DNA from: an uncultured Oligoflexia bacterium
GTDB lineage: Bacteria > Bdellovibrionota > Bacteriovoracia > Bacteriovoracales > Bacteriovoracaceae
Direction: 5' to 3'
Assembly (NCBI GenBank): GCA_937120495.1
Contig: CAKZJW010000004.1
Location: forward strand, 1-64,000
Length of the DNA: 64,000 nt
The notes under the pieces were generated by a model. The model worked only from the letters and a program-made list of their open reading frames with translations. It made no database searches and was not told the DNA's origin. The translations under genes were made by a program, and so were the position numbers. Shown piece by piece: positions 52,571-61,617 of the stretch. Position 1 is the stretch's first letter. The number at the start of each line of letters is the position of its first letter.

Positions 52571-53647
52571 ATGTTGTATCACTTGTTATATCCACTAAGC
52601 TTGGACGTATCGTTCTTTAACGTATTTAAATATATTACGTTTCGTTCATTTTTGTCTTTTGTTTTAGCTTCAATTATCTCAATTCTTTGGGGTAAACACT
52701 TTATAAACTTCATGAAAAGAAAACAATTTGGACAATCAATAAGAGAAGATGGTCCGAAGGCTCATTTAAAAAAGGCGGGAACGCCAACCTTAGGTGGAAT
52801 TTTTATTATAGGTTCTGTTTTACTTTCAATTGGAATTACTGGAAATTTTTCTTCGCCGCCACTTCTTGTTTGTATCGGTGTTATGCTTTCTTATTTTTTC
52901 TTAGGTTGGCTTGATGACTATCTAAAAATAATTAAAAAAAATTCTGATGGTGTTTCTGCAAAAGGAAAACTTCTTTGGCAGTTTTTAACAGCGATAATTG
53001 CAAGTTGGTTACTTGTTCATTATCAGGTAATTGATACAAGCCTGTATGTACCTTTTGTTAAAGGTCCACTAATAGATCTTGGATGGTTCTATATTGTTTT
53101 TGCAAGTATAGTTATTGTTGGTTCAAGTAATGCTGTTAACTTAACAGATGGGCTTGATGGATTAGTAACAGGACCAGTAATTACTAGTTCTGCAACTCTT
53201 GGACTGCTAGCTTATGTAGCAGGGCATATGACTATTTCTCATTACCTATTCATTCCATACATTGAAAATGTTGGGGAGTTAATGGTCTTGGCAGCAGCAA
53301 TCGTTGGCGCGAGTGTGGGCTTTCTTTGGTATAACTCTTACCCAGCACAAATCTTTATGGGAGATGTTGGATCACTTTCTTTGGGTGGTGTTCTTGGCGC
53401 AATCGCAGTTGTCACAAAAAATGAAATACTATTTGTTGTTATCGGTGGAATATTCGTTATGGAAGCGATATCGGTAATCTTGCAAGTTGGTTCTTATAAA
53501 ATTAGAAAAAAAAGAATATTTAAAATGGCTCCCATTCATCATCACTTTGAATTAAAGGGATGGGCCGAGCCAAAGGTTATTGTAAGGTTTTGGATTATAA
53601 GTATCGTGCTTTCAATCCTTGCATTAGCAACACTTAAGTTAAGATAG
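52571..53647 (+). CDS. mraY: phospho-MurNAc-pentapeptide translocase
   Basis: 358 residues with ten membrane helices. The signatures KKAGTPTLGGIF, LGWLDDYLKI (catalytic aspartates), NAVNLTDGLDGL, MGDVGSLSLGG and MAPIHHHFELKGW are complete. It transfers phospho-MurNAc-pentapeptide to undecaprenyl phosphate to make lipid I in the inner membrane. It lies 21 bases after murF. Confidence 0.97.
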   Translation: MLYHLLYPLSLDVSFFNVFKYITFRSFLSFVLASIISILWGKHFINFMKRKQFGQSIREDGPKAHLKKAGTPTLGGIFIIGSVLLSIGITGNFSSPPLLVCIGVMLSYFFLGWLDDYLKIIKKNSDGVSAKGKLLWQFLTAIIASWLLVHYQVIDTSLYVPFVKGPLIDLGWFYIVFASIVIVGSSNAVNLTDGLDGLVTGPVITSSATLGLLAYVAGHMTISHYLFIPYIENVGELMVLAAAIVGASVGFLWYNSYPAQIFMGDVGSLSLGGVLGAIAVVTKNEILFVVIGGIFVMEAISVILQVGSYKIRKKRIFKMAPIHHHFELKGWAEPKVIVRFWIISIVLSILALATLKLR

Positions 53648-53655
53648 GAGTTTTA

Positions 53656-55035
53656 ATGGAAAGATATAGTGGTAAAAAAGTATTAATCATCGGTCTTGGT
53701 AAAACGGGATTTGCTTTGATTAATTTATTCAATCAATTTAAGTGTGAAATAAGAGTTACAGATATTAAACCTATCTTTGACTTAAATAAACCAGTTAAAA
53801 GACTAAAGAAAGTTAATCCAACACCTGCAATGACTTTAGGTGAGCATAAGGAAGAAGATTTCTTAGCTGCTGATATTGTAGTTTATTCTTCTTCTGTTGA
53901 TCCTAATATGCCTCAACTTCAAGCTGCTCGTAATGCTGGAAAAGAAGTTTATAGTGAATTCTCCTTTGCCTATGCGAATTGTAAAAAACCTATTATTGCT
54001 GTTTGTGGTAGTAAGGGAAGAACAACAATTGCTCATATGATTGGTTTTGCATTAAAACTTGATAAGAAAAATGTATTTGTTGGTGGAACAAGTAGTGAGC
54101 CATTCTGTAATTTTTTGGTTCAACCAGAAAAAGATACGATTGACTATGTTGTTGTAGAGGTAAGTCCTCTTCAATTACAATCGATGGATAACTTTAGCCC
54201 TGTTCTGGCTGTATATCCAAATATTGATGAACGAACAATTGATGGACGCTTTAAAACAGCTGGTGAATATATTGAAAACTCATTAAAGGTTCTTAAAAAC
54301 CTAACTCCAGAAAATTATCTAATTGTTAACTTTGATAAACTTTCAAGCAATTCTATTTTAAGAAATAGCCAGGCTCAAACATTTTGGTATTCGAGAAAGT
54401 CATTTGTAAAGATGGGCGTTATCACTGAAATTCAAGGAACACACTTCCATGAAAAACGTGTTCACTCAAATACACACTACCATTCAGAATTTAAAGTTAA
54501 TAAAATGAGAATTGTAGGTCAAAATAATAGAGAGAATTTACTCGGAGCAATTACAGCTCTAAAAGCACTTAAAGTCTCAGATGCATCTATTCAAGAGTGT
54601 ATTGAGAAGTTTCCTGGGATTCCTCATAGAATGGAATTTGTTATCGAAAAAAGTGGTGTTAAGTTTTACAACGATGCTAAGTCAGAAACAATGGCAGAGA
54701 TGGCCGAGACACTTAAAAACCTTAAAGGTTCTGTAATTCTTATTTCTGGTGGTAAAGATACTGAACAGATGTATGAAGGTTACAACGAAATAATTAACGA
54801 AAAAGTTCGCCTAATGGTTCTTGTGGGTGAGTGTAAAGAAAATATGAATAGAATTATCGGTGATTCAACACAAACATTTCTAGTTGGATCTTTTGATGAA
54901 TCAATTCTTCTTGCATTCCAAAAATCAAGAACGGGAGATACAATAATTCTTTGTCCTGGTAATGATTCAACTGATATTTTCAGAGATTATGAAGAGAAAG
55001 GGAATTACTTCAAAAAACTAATTTTCCAATTATAA
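53656..55035 (+). CDS. murD: MurD-like ligase with altered active-site motifs
   Basis: 459 residues in the murD position between mraY and ftsW. The N-terminal Rossmann start VLIIGLGKTGFALI and the SPLQLQSM and FPGIPHRMEFV regions identify it as MurD, which adds D-glutamate to UDP-MurNAc-L-Ala. Several usual motifs are changed. The ATP loop is GSKGRTT with R122 in place of the Walker lysine, the NISPDHLDRH region reads NIDERTIDGRF, NDSKATN reads NDAKSET, and SPACASFD reads CPGNDSTD. It is full length and undisrupted, so it is under selection. Either the enzyme works with a variant site or another MurD exists elsewhere. Confidence 0.85.
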   Translation: MERYSGKKVLIIGLGKTGFALINLFNQFKCEIRVTDIKPIFDLNKPVKRLKKVNPTPAMTLGEHKEEDFLAADIVVYSSSVDPNMPQLQAARNAGKEVYSEFSFAYANCKKPIIAVCGSKGRTTIAHMIGFALKLDKKNVFVGGTSSEPFCNFLVQPEKDTIDYVVVEVSPLQLQSMDNFSPVLAVYPNIDERTIDGRFKTAGEYIENSLKVLKNLTPENYLIVNFDKLSSNSILRNSQAQTFWYSRKSFVKMGVITEIQGTHFHEKRVHSNTHYHSEFKVNKMRIVGQNNRENLLGAITALKALKVSDASIQECIEKFPGIPHRMEFVIEKSGVKFYNDAKSETMAEMAETLKNLKGSVILISGGKDTEQMYEGYNEIINEKVRLMVLVGECKENMNRIIGDSTQTFLVGSFDESILLAFQKSRTGDTIILCPGNDSTDIFRDYEEKGNYFKKLIFQL

Positions 55036-55089
55036 TTAAAACACTCAAAAATGATTGATGTTCTTTGTCATAATCTATACCATTAGAGT

Positions 55090-56211
55090 ATGACAGAGAA
55101 ACTCAAAAAATACTTTCTGTATGATGTAAGCTTACTTGCCTTTATTGGTCTGGTAATGGTGTGGTCATCAAGCTGGATTGTCGCTAAAGAGAATCTAGGA
55201 TCTTCTGTTCATTTTGTTTCTAAACAAGTTATTTTTTTAATATTAGGTTCTGGTATTGCCCTGGCTTTATCAAAATCAAAACTTGGTTTCTGGTATAAAA
55301 ATATCTATAAAATAAATATTCTTACAACATTTTTACTTCTTTTAACATTTACACCTTTGGGATTGGTTATAAAGGGTTCTAGTCGATGGATAAGTATCTT
55401 TGGTCTAAATTTACAGCCTGGAGAATTTGTAAAATATTCAGTTATGTTCTGTGCAATTAACTACTTTTCAAATTTTTCTAAATACACAAGAAATGACAAA
55501 CTTCTTTATGCTCTAAATTTACTCGTTCCTCTTGGACTTTTAATTTTACAACCAGATTTTGGAACTTTCAGTATCACGGCCGTTCTTATAGGTTTTATTT
55601 GGTTCATGAGTGATCTACCTCGCCGATATTTTTATTCTGCGATGTGTGTTTCAATCGCTTCAGGAGCGGCAATTTTAGTTGCAGCACCATATAGAGTTAA
55701 GCGGCTTATGACATTTTTAGATCCTTGGGCAGATCCTCAAGGTTCAGGTTTTCAAATTATTCAATCTTACCTTGCCTTTGCAAATGGTCACGTTTTTGGA
55801 AAAGGAATTGGAAATAGTAACGAGAAACTTTACTATCTTCCAGAGGCTTATAACGACTTTATCTTTAGTGTAATCGGTGAAGAGCTTGGTCTTGTTGGCG
55901 TTATTTTTGTTGTTCTTTTTTATCTCGTTTTTATTTATTTAGGCTTTAGGCTTGCTCTTACTGTAAAAAGTAAGGTTAATACAATGCTAATTTCAGCAAT
56001 TATTTTTTCAATTGGATTTCAAGCATTTTTAAATATGGGTGTTGTACTAGGTTTACTTCCAACAAAGGGACTTAATCTTCCTTTTATTTCATACGGTGGT
56101 TCTTCATTAGTTGCAAATCTTTGTGCTCTTGGACTTGTTTTTTCTGCCCTAGAACCAAAGTCTCAAATTGAAGAAGAGACTTCCTCTAATAGAAGTTATT
56201 CTTTTAATTAG
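55090..56211 (+). CDS. ftsW: septal peptidoglycan glycosyltransferase FtsW
   Basis: 373 residues with about ten membrane helices. SEDS-family motifs include GSSRWISIFGLNLQPGEFVK, QPDFGT and GLNLPFISYGGSSLVANLCALG near the end. It polymerises glycan strands at the septum together with FtsI. It follows murD by about 55 bases. Confidence 0.95.
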   Translation: MTEKLKKYFLYDVSLLAFIGLVMVWSSSWIVAKENLGSSVHFVSKQVIFLILGSGIALALSKSKLGFWYKNIYKINILTTFLLLLTFTPLGLVIKGSSRWISIFGLNLQPGEFVKYSVMFCAINYFSNFSKYTRNDKLLYALNLLVPLGLLILQPDFGTFSITAVLIGFIWFMSDLPRRYFYSAMCVSIASGAAILVAAPYRVKRLMTFLDPWADPQGSGFQIIQSYLAFANGHVFGKGIGNSNEKLYYLPEAYNDFIFSVIGEELGLVGVIFVVLFYLVFIYLGFRLALTVKSKVNTMLISAIIFSIGFQAFLNMGVVLGLLPTKGLNLPFISYGGSSLVANLCALGLVFSALEPKSQIEEETSSNRSYSFN

Positions 56212-56219
56212 GACTGAGA

Positions 56220-57239
56220 ATGGAAACAATTTATATTGCAGCAGGTGGAACAGCCGGACATATAAATGCAGCAAAGGCACTTGGGCAAGAATATAAAAAA
56301 AAATATAATGTTCTTTATATAACAGGTGTTAGACACCTTGATTACAAATTATTTAAAGACGAAAATGTTTTTCATCTAAATAGTAAACCTCTTCGCGGAA
56401 CAAATCCATTTTCATTAATTATAAATCTATTTTTGAACATGCTTATGTTTTTTAAACTTATCTTTAAATCAATAAAAGATAGACCTAAGTTTTTATTAGG
56501 AGCTGGCGGATATGTATGTGGCCCAACATTATTAGCAGGCTACTTTACTGGAAGATCTATATTTATCTTAGAGCAAAATGCTTTTGTTGGATTAACAAAT
56601 AAGCTTTTGGCTCGATTTGCTAAAAAAATATTTGTTAATTTTGAAGTAACGAAGGGTTTAGAGTCGAACTCTAAAACGGTTTTATCTGGAAATCCAATTC
56701 GAAAAACAATTAAATTTAGTGAACAAAAATTGGATGGAAAGATTAAAGTTTTAGTCTATGGTGGAAGCCTTGGATCAAAACAAATTAATGATGCTGTTTC
56801 TCTTTTGGCGGAGGATCAAAAATACAACATTCTTCATCAAGTAGGAAAGGCTGATAGTGAAAATTTAATATCTGTAGGTAATTATAAACAAGTTGAATAT
56901 ATAGATGATATGCAAAAAGCTTATGACTGGGCAAATGTTATAATTGCAAGAGCTGGAGCCTCAACGGTTTCTGAGCTTAAGGTTGTATCCAAACCATGCA
57001 TACTAATTCCTTTTCCAAACCACGCTGATAATCATCAAGTTTACAACGCAGAGGAGTTAAAAAGATCTTCTGAGTTTCCTGTGTTTCCACTAGATAAAGA
57101 TCTTTATAAAAATGAGTTAAAGTCCAAGATAGACGAAAGTATTGGTAGAATAGATTTTACAAAAAAATATCAACCATTTATTGAAAAAAATTCTCCTTAC
57201 GAAGTAATTGAAAAGGTAATTAAAGAATGTATGGAATAA
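56220..57239 (+). CDS. murG: UDP-GlcNAc:lipid I N-acetylglucosaminyl transferase
   Basis: 339 residues. The N-terminal glycine loop is AGGTAGHINAAKAL (usual GGTGGH varied to GGTAGH), EQNAFVGLTNKLLARFAKKI follows, then GGSLGSKQIND and ARAGASTVSEL for the nucleotide-sugar site. It converts lipid I to lipid II on the inner face of the membrane. It overlaps murC by 13 bases. Confidence 0.95.
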   Translation: METIYIAAGGTAGHINAAKALGQEYKKKYNVLYITGVRHLDYKLFKDENVFHLNSKPLRGTNPFSLIINLFLNMLMFFKLIFKSIKDRPKFLLGAGGYVCGPTLLAGYFTGRSIFILEQNAFVGLTNKLLARFAKKIFVNFEVTKGLESNSKTVLSGNPIRKTIKFSEQKLDGKIKVLVYGGSLGSKQINDAVSLLAEDQKYNILHQVGKADSENLISVGNYKQVEYIDDMQKAYDWANVIIARAGASTVSELKVVSKPCILIPFPNHADNHQVYNAEELKRSSEFPVFPLDKDLYKNELKSKIDESIGRIDFTKKYQPFIEKNSPYEVIEKVIKECME

Positions 57240-58618
57240 ATAAAAACCTTAAGCTTCACTTTATTGGAATTGGTGGCATTGGAATGAGTGCCATTGCTAA
57301 GGTTTTAATGAACTTAGGTTATAGAGTAAGTGGATCTGATCTTGGTGAGGGTGAAACAGTTTTAAAATTGAAAAAAGCTGGAGCTGAAATCTTTAAAGGC
57401 CATAAAGAAGAAAATATCCAAGACGTACAAATCGTTGTTTATTCATCAGCAATTAATAGTGAAAATCCTGAAATTATTAAAGCAAAAAAACTTAATATAC
57501 CCCTGATTAAAAGAGCGGAGATGCTTGCTGAACTTATGCGTTTAAAGTACGGCCTCGCTATTGCTGGCTCTCACGGGAAAACGACAACGACGAGCTTTCT
57601 AGCAACTATAATGAGTGGTTTAAACCTTGATCCAACTTATATTGTTGGAGGACTTGTAAAAAACCTTGAAGATAATGCCGGGATTGGAAAGGGTGAACTT
57701 TTAATTGCTGAAGCAGACGAATCTGATGGATCTTTTTTATATCTAAATCCAATCATGTCGGTAATTACTAATATTGATAATGATCATCTTGATCATTATG
57801 GAAGCCTTGAAAATTTAAAAGAAGCCTTTATAAATTTTTCAAATAAAGTTCCTTTTTATGGGGTTGTGGCCTTAAATGCGAACGACAAACCATCTGTTGA
57901 GATCCTAAACAAATTGAAGAGGCCTCATAAATTTTTTGGTGTTGATTCGAAAAAGATTTATTCCGATTCCGTTGATTATTTAGCAAAGAATATTAAAGAT
58001 GGAGAAGATGGAGCTAGCTTTAATTTGCATTATAAAGAGGAAGTGGTTGAGTTTAAAATAAGCTTAAGTGGTGAACACAATATACAAAATGCTTTAGGTG
58101 CAATTGTACTGGCTCATAGCTACGGAACATCCTTAATTGATATTTCGAAAAATATAATAAAATTTGAAGGGGTAAGTCGAAGACAAGATAAAATATTCGA
58201 AAGAAAAGATTTTGTTATAATTGATGATTATGCACATCATCCAACAGAGATACTTGCAACAATTTCAACTGTTAAAAATAGATATCAGAATAAAAAAGTT
58301 ATTGTCTGTTTTGAACCACATCGATATACGCGAACTAAAAATTTTTGGAATGACTTTGTTGCTTCCTTTAAAGATGCGGACAAAGTTTATGTTTCACCCA
58401 TATATGCAGCAAATGAGAAACCAATTGAATATATAGATTCTCAGGTGCTAGTAAAAAGTATTTCAAATACAGGTGTCGAATCTGATTACTTAGAAGATAC
58501 AAATGAAATCAATAAGGTGTTTAGGTCTTATAAAAATGAAAACGCGGTAGTTCTTGTCTTGGGTGCAGGAGCAATAAGTAAAATTGCAAAACAGATAGTA
58601 AAAGATGAATTACAGTAA
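57227..58618 (+). CDS. murC: UDP-MurNAc-L-alanine ligase
   Basis: 463 residues. HFIGIGGIGMSAIAKVL is the N-terminal Rossmann loop, IAGSHGKTTTTSFLA the ATP loop, and EADESDGSFLYL and DNDHLDHYGS conserved ligase motifs; DDYAHHPTEI ends the series. It adds L-alanine to UDP-MurNAc. It overlaps murG and murB at both ends by 13-14 bases. Confidence 0.96.
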   Translation: MYGINKNLKLHFIGIGGIGMSAIAKVLMNLGYRVSGSDLGEGETVLKLKKAGAEIFKGHKEENIQDVQIVVYSSAINSENPEIIKAKKLNIPLIKRAEMLAELMRLKYGLAIAGSHGKTTTTSFLATIMSGLNLDPTYIVGGLVKNLEDNAGIGKGELLIAEADESDGSFLYLNPIMSVITNIDNDHLDHYGSLENLKEAFINFSNKVPFYGVVALNANDKPSVEILNKLKRPHKFFGVDSKKIYSDSVDYLAKNIKDGEDGASFNLHYKEEVVEFKISLSGEHNIQNALGAIVLAHSYGTSLIDISKNIIKFEGVSRRQDKIFERKDFVIIDDYAHHPTEILATISTVKNRYQNKKVIVCFEPHRYTRTKNFWNDFVASFKDADKVYVSPIYAANEKPIEYIDSQVLVKSISNTGVESDYLEDTNEINKVFRSYKNENAVVLVLGAGAISKIAKQIVKDELQ

Positions 58619-59498
58619 ACGAATTTCCTCCTTACCTGGAGTAGAACTCTTTCAAGATATTAATTTAGAAAAATATACAACGATTAGACTAAACAATAAG
58701 GGCTCTATTGCATTAGTAAGTGACTTAAATTCTCTAAAAGAAGTGATTAGAATTCTTCTTGAAGAAAATATGCAGTACCATCTCGTTGGATGGGGTGCGA
58801 ATCAAATCATACATCAAACGGATAAAGTTCTTTTTATAAAGCTGAAGCTTGAATTTGATAGAAACTATCTTTCTAAAGTTAGGGATGAATATGAGCTACC
58901 AGCTAGTGTCCCTCTAAATATATTAACTTCTCATGCAAAGAAATTTAACCTTTCGGGCTGGGAAGTGTTTACAGGTATTCCCGCAAGTCTTGGTGGTGCA
59001 ATCTTTATGAATGCAGGAACTAATCTTGGTGAGATTGGAAGCTTAGTTAAATCAGTAACGATCCTAACTTCACAATTAGAAGTTAAAACAGTTGAGACTT
59101 CTGAAGAATCATTTTCCTACAGAAAAAATAAATTTCTATCTGAAGGTGACATAATTCTTTCCGCAAAGCTTATTCATAATGGAATTGATTTATCTATTGG
59201 TCAAAAAATAACTAATTATTTGGATCTAAGAAAAAGTACGCAACCGCTTACTACAAAGAATTGTGGATGTGTTTTTAAGAATTATGATGAATCTCATAGA
59301 GCCGGTCAATTTATTGACGTCTGTGGCCTTAAAGGTTTTTCACTTTCAGGATTAAGAGTTAGTCCAATGCATGCAAACTTTATTGAAAATGATGGAACAG
59401 CAACATCTGGTGATTTTATAGAGATGGTTGAGCTCTTAAAGTACCAACTAGATTTGTTTTCTGGGATTGAGTTTGAATTAGAAGCAAAAGTCTATTAA
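58605..59498 (+). CDS. murB: UDP-N-acetylenolpyruvoylglucosamine reductase
   Basis: 297 residues, FAD enzyme making UDP-MurNAc. YTTIRLNNKG and the FAD-binding stretch LVGWGANQII (usual GGGSN varied to GWGAN), GIPASLGGAIFMNAGTNLGE, FSYRKNKF and CGCVFKN then AGQFIDVCGLKG are present, with VSPMHANFIEND and a C-terminal catalytic glutamate region. It overlaps murC by 14 bases. Its place after murC is usual. Confidence 0.93.
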   Translation: MNYSKRISSLPGVELFQDINLEKYTTIRLNNKGSIALVSDLNSLKEVIRILLEENMQYHLVGWGANQIIHQTDKVLFIKLKLEFDRNYLSKVRDEYELPASVPLNILTSHAKKFNLSGWEVFTGIPASLGGAIFMNAGTNLGEIGSLVKSVTILTSQLEVKTVETSEESFSYRKNKFLSEGDIILSAKLIHNGIDLSIGQKITNYLDLRKSTQPLTTKNCGCVFKNYDESHRAGQFIDVCGLKGFSLSGLRVSPMHANFIENDGTATSGDFIEMVELLKYQLDLFSGIEFELEAKVY

Positions 59499-59507
59499 AC
59501 TATTAGT

Positions 59508-60266
59508 ATGAAAAATTTATTTAATTTTGTAATCCTATTTTCTTTTATGTTTTCACTGACAGCTTTTGGAAAGTTAAGAAGAGGAAAACTTGTCGATAAA
59601 TTAAAATATAAAACTTATTTTAATAAGTGTCCTTCAAAAATAGGTGGAAAATTAACACTTCTTTTAATGAAAGAGTTTGAAAAAAATAATTCATTAAAAG
59701 ACGTAAAAGAGCTAATCGTAAGCGAAAAGCTCGATGAGAAGTACTTCTTAAGCGATTATAAAATAAGCTATGATCCATTATTAAATAAATTAAAATTTAA
59801 CTTCGAGTGTCCAGAGGCACTTATGAAAGTCCAAATTTATAAATCAAATGGCGATGAATACTATACAGCAATTTTAGTTGATTCTGGAAAACTTGTAGAT
59901 CCAACTTACGAGGTTTTGTTAAGAGGAGAGAAGAAGCTTTCCAAAAAACTTCCAGAACTAGCACTGCCAGTTTCAGCTCTTGATAAGAATATTCACGATA
60001 AAGTCACTTCACTTGTGGCCAATATGACACCAGACTTCAGAAAAAAGATTTCAGAGGTAATTGTTAATGAAAGTAATGAGTTAACTATTATATTGTCAGT
60101 TAATCGTCGTGCATCTAGTGTTTTCCTTGGAAAAGACTACTGGAGTGAAAAGGTCGGGAAACTTGTAAAAGTAGTAACTTACATGAAAAAGAAAAAATCT
60201 ATCCCAGCCATTATAAATCTTACCAATTCTAAAAAAATAGTTGTCAAGTTCTCTGACACAATCTAG
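59508..60266 (+). CDS. ftsQ: divergent FtsQ-like divisome protein
   Basis: 252 residues in the ftsQ position between murB and ftsA. The N-terminal hydrophobic segment (about 3-20) starts almost at residue 1 and looks like a signal peptide or short anchor rather than the usual FtsQ cytoplasmic tail. A POTRA-like region (YFLSDYKISYDPLLNKLKFN) and a C-terminal part (SEVIVNESNELTIILS, EKVGKLVKVVTYM, INLTNSKKIVVKF) fit the FtsQ beta domain. FtsQ links FtsL/FtsB with the septal machinery. Position supports the call more than sequence. Confidence 0.65.
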   Translation: MKNLFNFVILFSFMFSLTAFGKLRRGKLVDKLKYKTYFNKCPSKIGGKLTLLLMKEFEKNNSLKDVKELIVSEKLDEKYFLSDYKISYDPLLNKLKFNFECPEALMKVQIYKSNGDEYYTAILVDSGKLVDPTYEVLLRGEKKLSKKLPELALPVSALDKNIHDKVTSLVANMTPDFRKKISEVIVNESNELTIILSVNRRASSVFLGKDYWSEKVGKLVKVVTYMKKKKSIPAIINLTNSKKIVVKFSDTI

Positions 60267-60354
60267 AATTTTTATATGTGCGTATTGCACAATGATTACA
60301 GAATGAATCTGTAACTATATTATTAAAAAAAATATAGTGAGAAAGGAATCTCGC

Positions 60355-61605
60355 ATGAATGAAAAACAAGTAATATCACTAGACGTAGGAACGACAAAGG
60401 TCTGCACCATAATTGGTTCAGCGAGTTCTGATGGCATCGAAATTATTGGGGTGGGTTCACATCCAAGTTACGGTTTAAAGAAAGGTTCAGTTGTAAACAT
60501 CGATAAAACGGTGCGCTCAATAAGATGTTCTATCGAAGATGCAAAACAGATGTCTGGGGTTTCAGATATTACACATGCAACGATCGGTATCGCTGGGAAT
60601 CATATATATTGTTTTAATAGCTCAGGTGTTGTTGCTGTAAAAGGCAGAGAGATCGATGCAGCTGATGTAGATAGAGTTGTAGAAGCTGCTAAGGCCGTAT
60701 TAATTCCATCTGATAGAGAAGTTCTTCATGTTATACCTCAAGAGTTTAGAGTAGATAATACTTCAGGAATAAAAAATCCAATTGGAATGTGTGGTTCTAG
60801 ACTTGAAGCACATGTACATATTGTTACTGGTAAAACTCCACTAATTCAAAATTTAATTAAGTGTGTAGAAGCTGCAGGTATTCATGCTGATAATATAATT
60901 CTACAACCAATTGCTTCTTCAAGATCAGTTTTAACAACTGAAGAGAAAGAACTTGGAGTTGTATTAGTTGATATCGGTGGTGGAACAACTGATATAGCTG
61001 TTTGGAAAGATGGAAGTCTTATTCATTCACAAATCATACCTGTTGGTGGAAATCACTTTACGAATGACTTAGCTGTCGCTTTAAAAATTCCTCATAATGA
61101 AGCAGAAAGAATAAAACTTAATCACGGATGTGTATTACCTGAAAAAGTAAATCAATCAGCACATGTATCAGTACAAGGCCTCTCTGGAACTAAACCTAGA
61201 GAAGTAAGGCTTGGAACTGTTGCTGAAGTTTTAGGTGCAAGATCTGAAGAGCTTTTAAATGTAATTGATGGAATCGTAAAAGATAATAATCTCCAAACAT
61301 TAATTAATGGTGGTTATGTAATAACTGGAGGAGGAGCTTTAATTAAAGGTCTTCAAGAGTTATCTGAATATGTTTTAGAAAAACCAGCAAAGATTGGTTT
61401 TCCAAAACCATTTGGTGGAATGACTAATATAATGCAAAATCCTAAGTTCTCAACTGTTCTTGGATTAATGCTTGAATCGAATATAGATATAGAAACTAAT
61501 AGTAATAAAAAATCAAAGAAATCTCAAAATCATGTATCAAGTGAACACGACATCCTTGGTAAATTTAGTGATTCGCTTAAAAGCGTATTTAAAGAGATTT
61601 TCTAA
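60355..61605 (+). CDS. ftsA: cell division protein FtsA
   Basis: 416 residues from ATG at 60355, chosen because AAGGA lies nine bases upstream; an upstream in-frame GTG (60337) lacks such a site. It is an actin-like ATPase that tethers FtsZ to the membrane. VISLDVGTTKVCTIIG, VVLVDIGGGTTDIAVWKDG and VITGGGALIKGL are the nucleotide-binding motifs, and the C-terminus (LGKFSDSLKSVFKEIF) is the amphipathic membrane-targeting helix. It lies 12 bases before ftsZ. Confidence 0.96.
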   Translation: MNEKQVISLDVGTTKVCTIIGSASSDGIEIIGVGSHPSYGLKKGSVVNIDKTVRSIRCSIEDAKQMSGVSDITHATIGIAGNHIYCFNSSGVVAVKGREIDAADVDRVVEAAKAVLIPSDREVLHVIPQEFRVDNTSGIKNPIGMCGSRLEAHVHIVTGKTPLIQNLIKCVEAAGIHADNIILQPIASSRSVLTTEEKELGVVLVDIGGGTTDIAVWKDGSLIHSQIIPVGGNHFTNDLAVALKIPHNEAERIKLNHGCVLPEKVNQSAHVSVQGLSGTKPREVRLGTVAEVLGARSEELLNVIDGIVKDNNLQTLINGGYVITGGGALIKGLQELSEYVLEKPAKIGFPKPFGGMTNIMQNPKFSTVLGLMLESNIDIETNSNKKSKKSQNHVSSEHDILGKFSDSLKSVFKEIF

Positions 61606-61617
61606 TTCGGAGGAATT

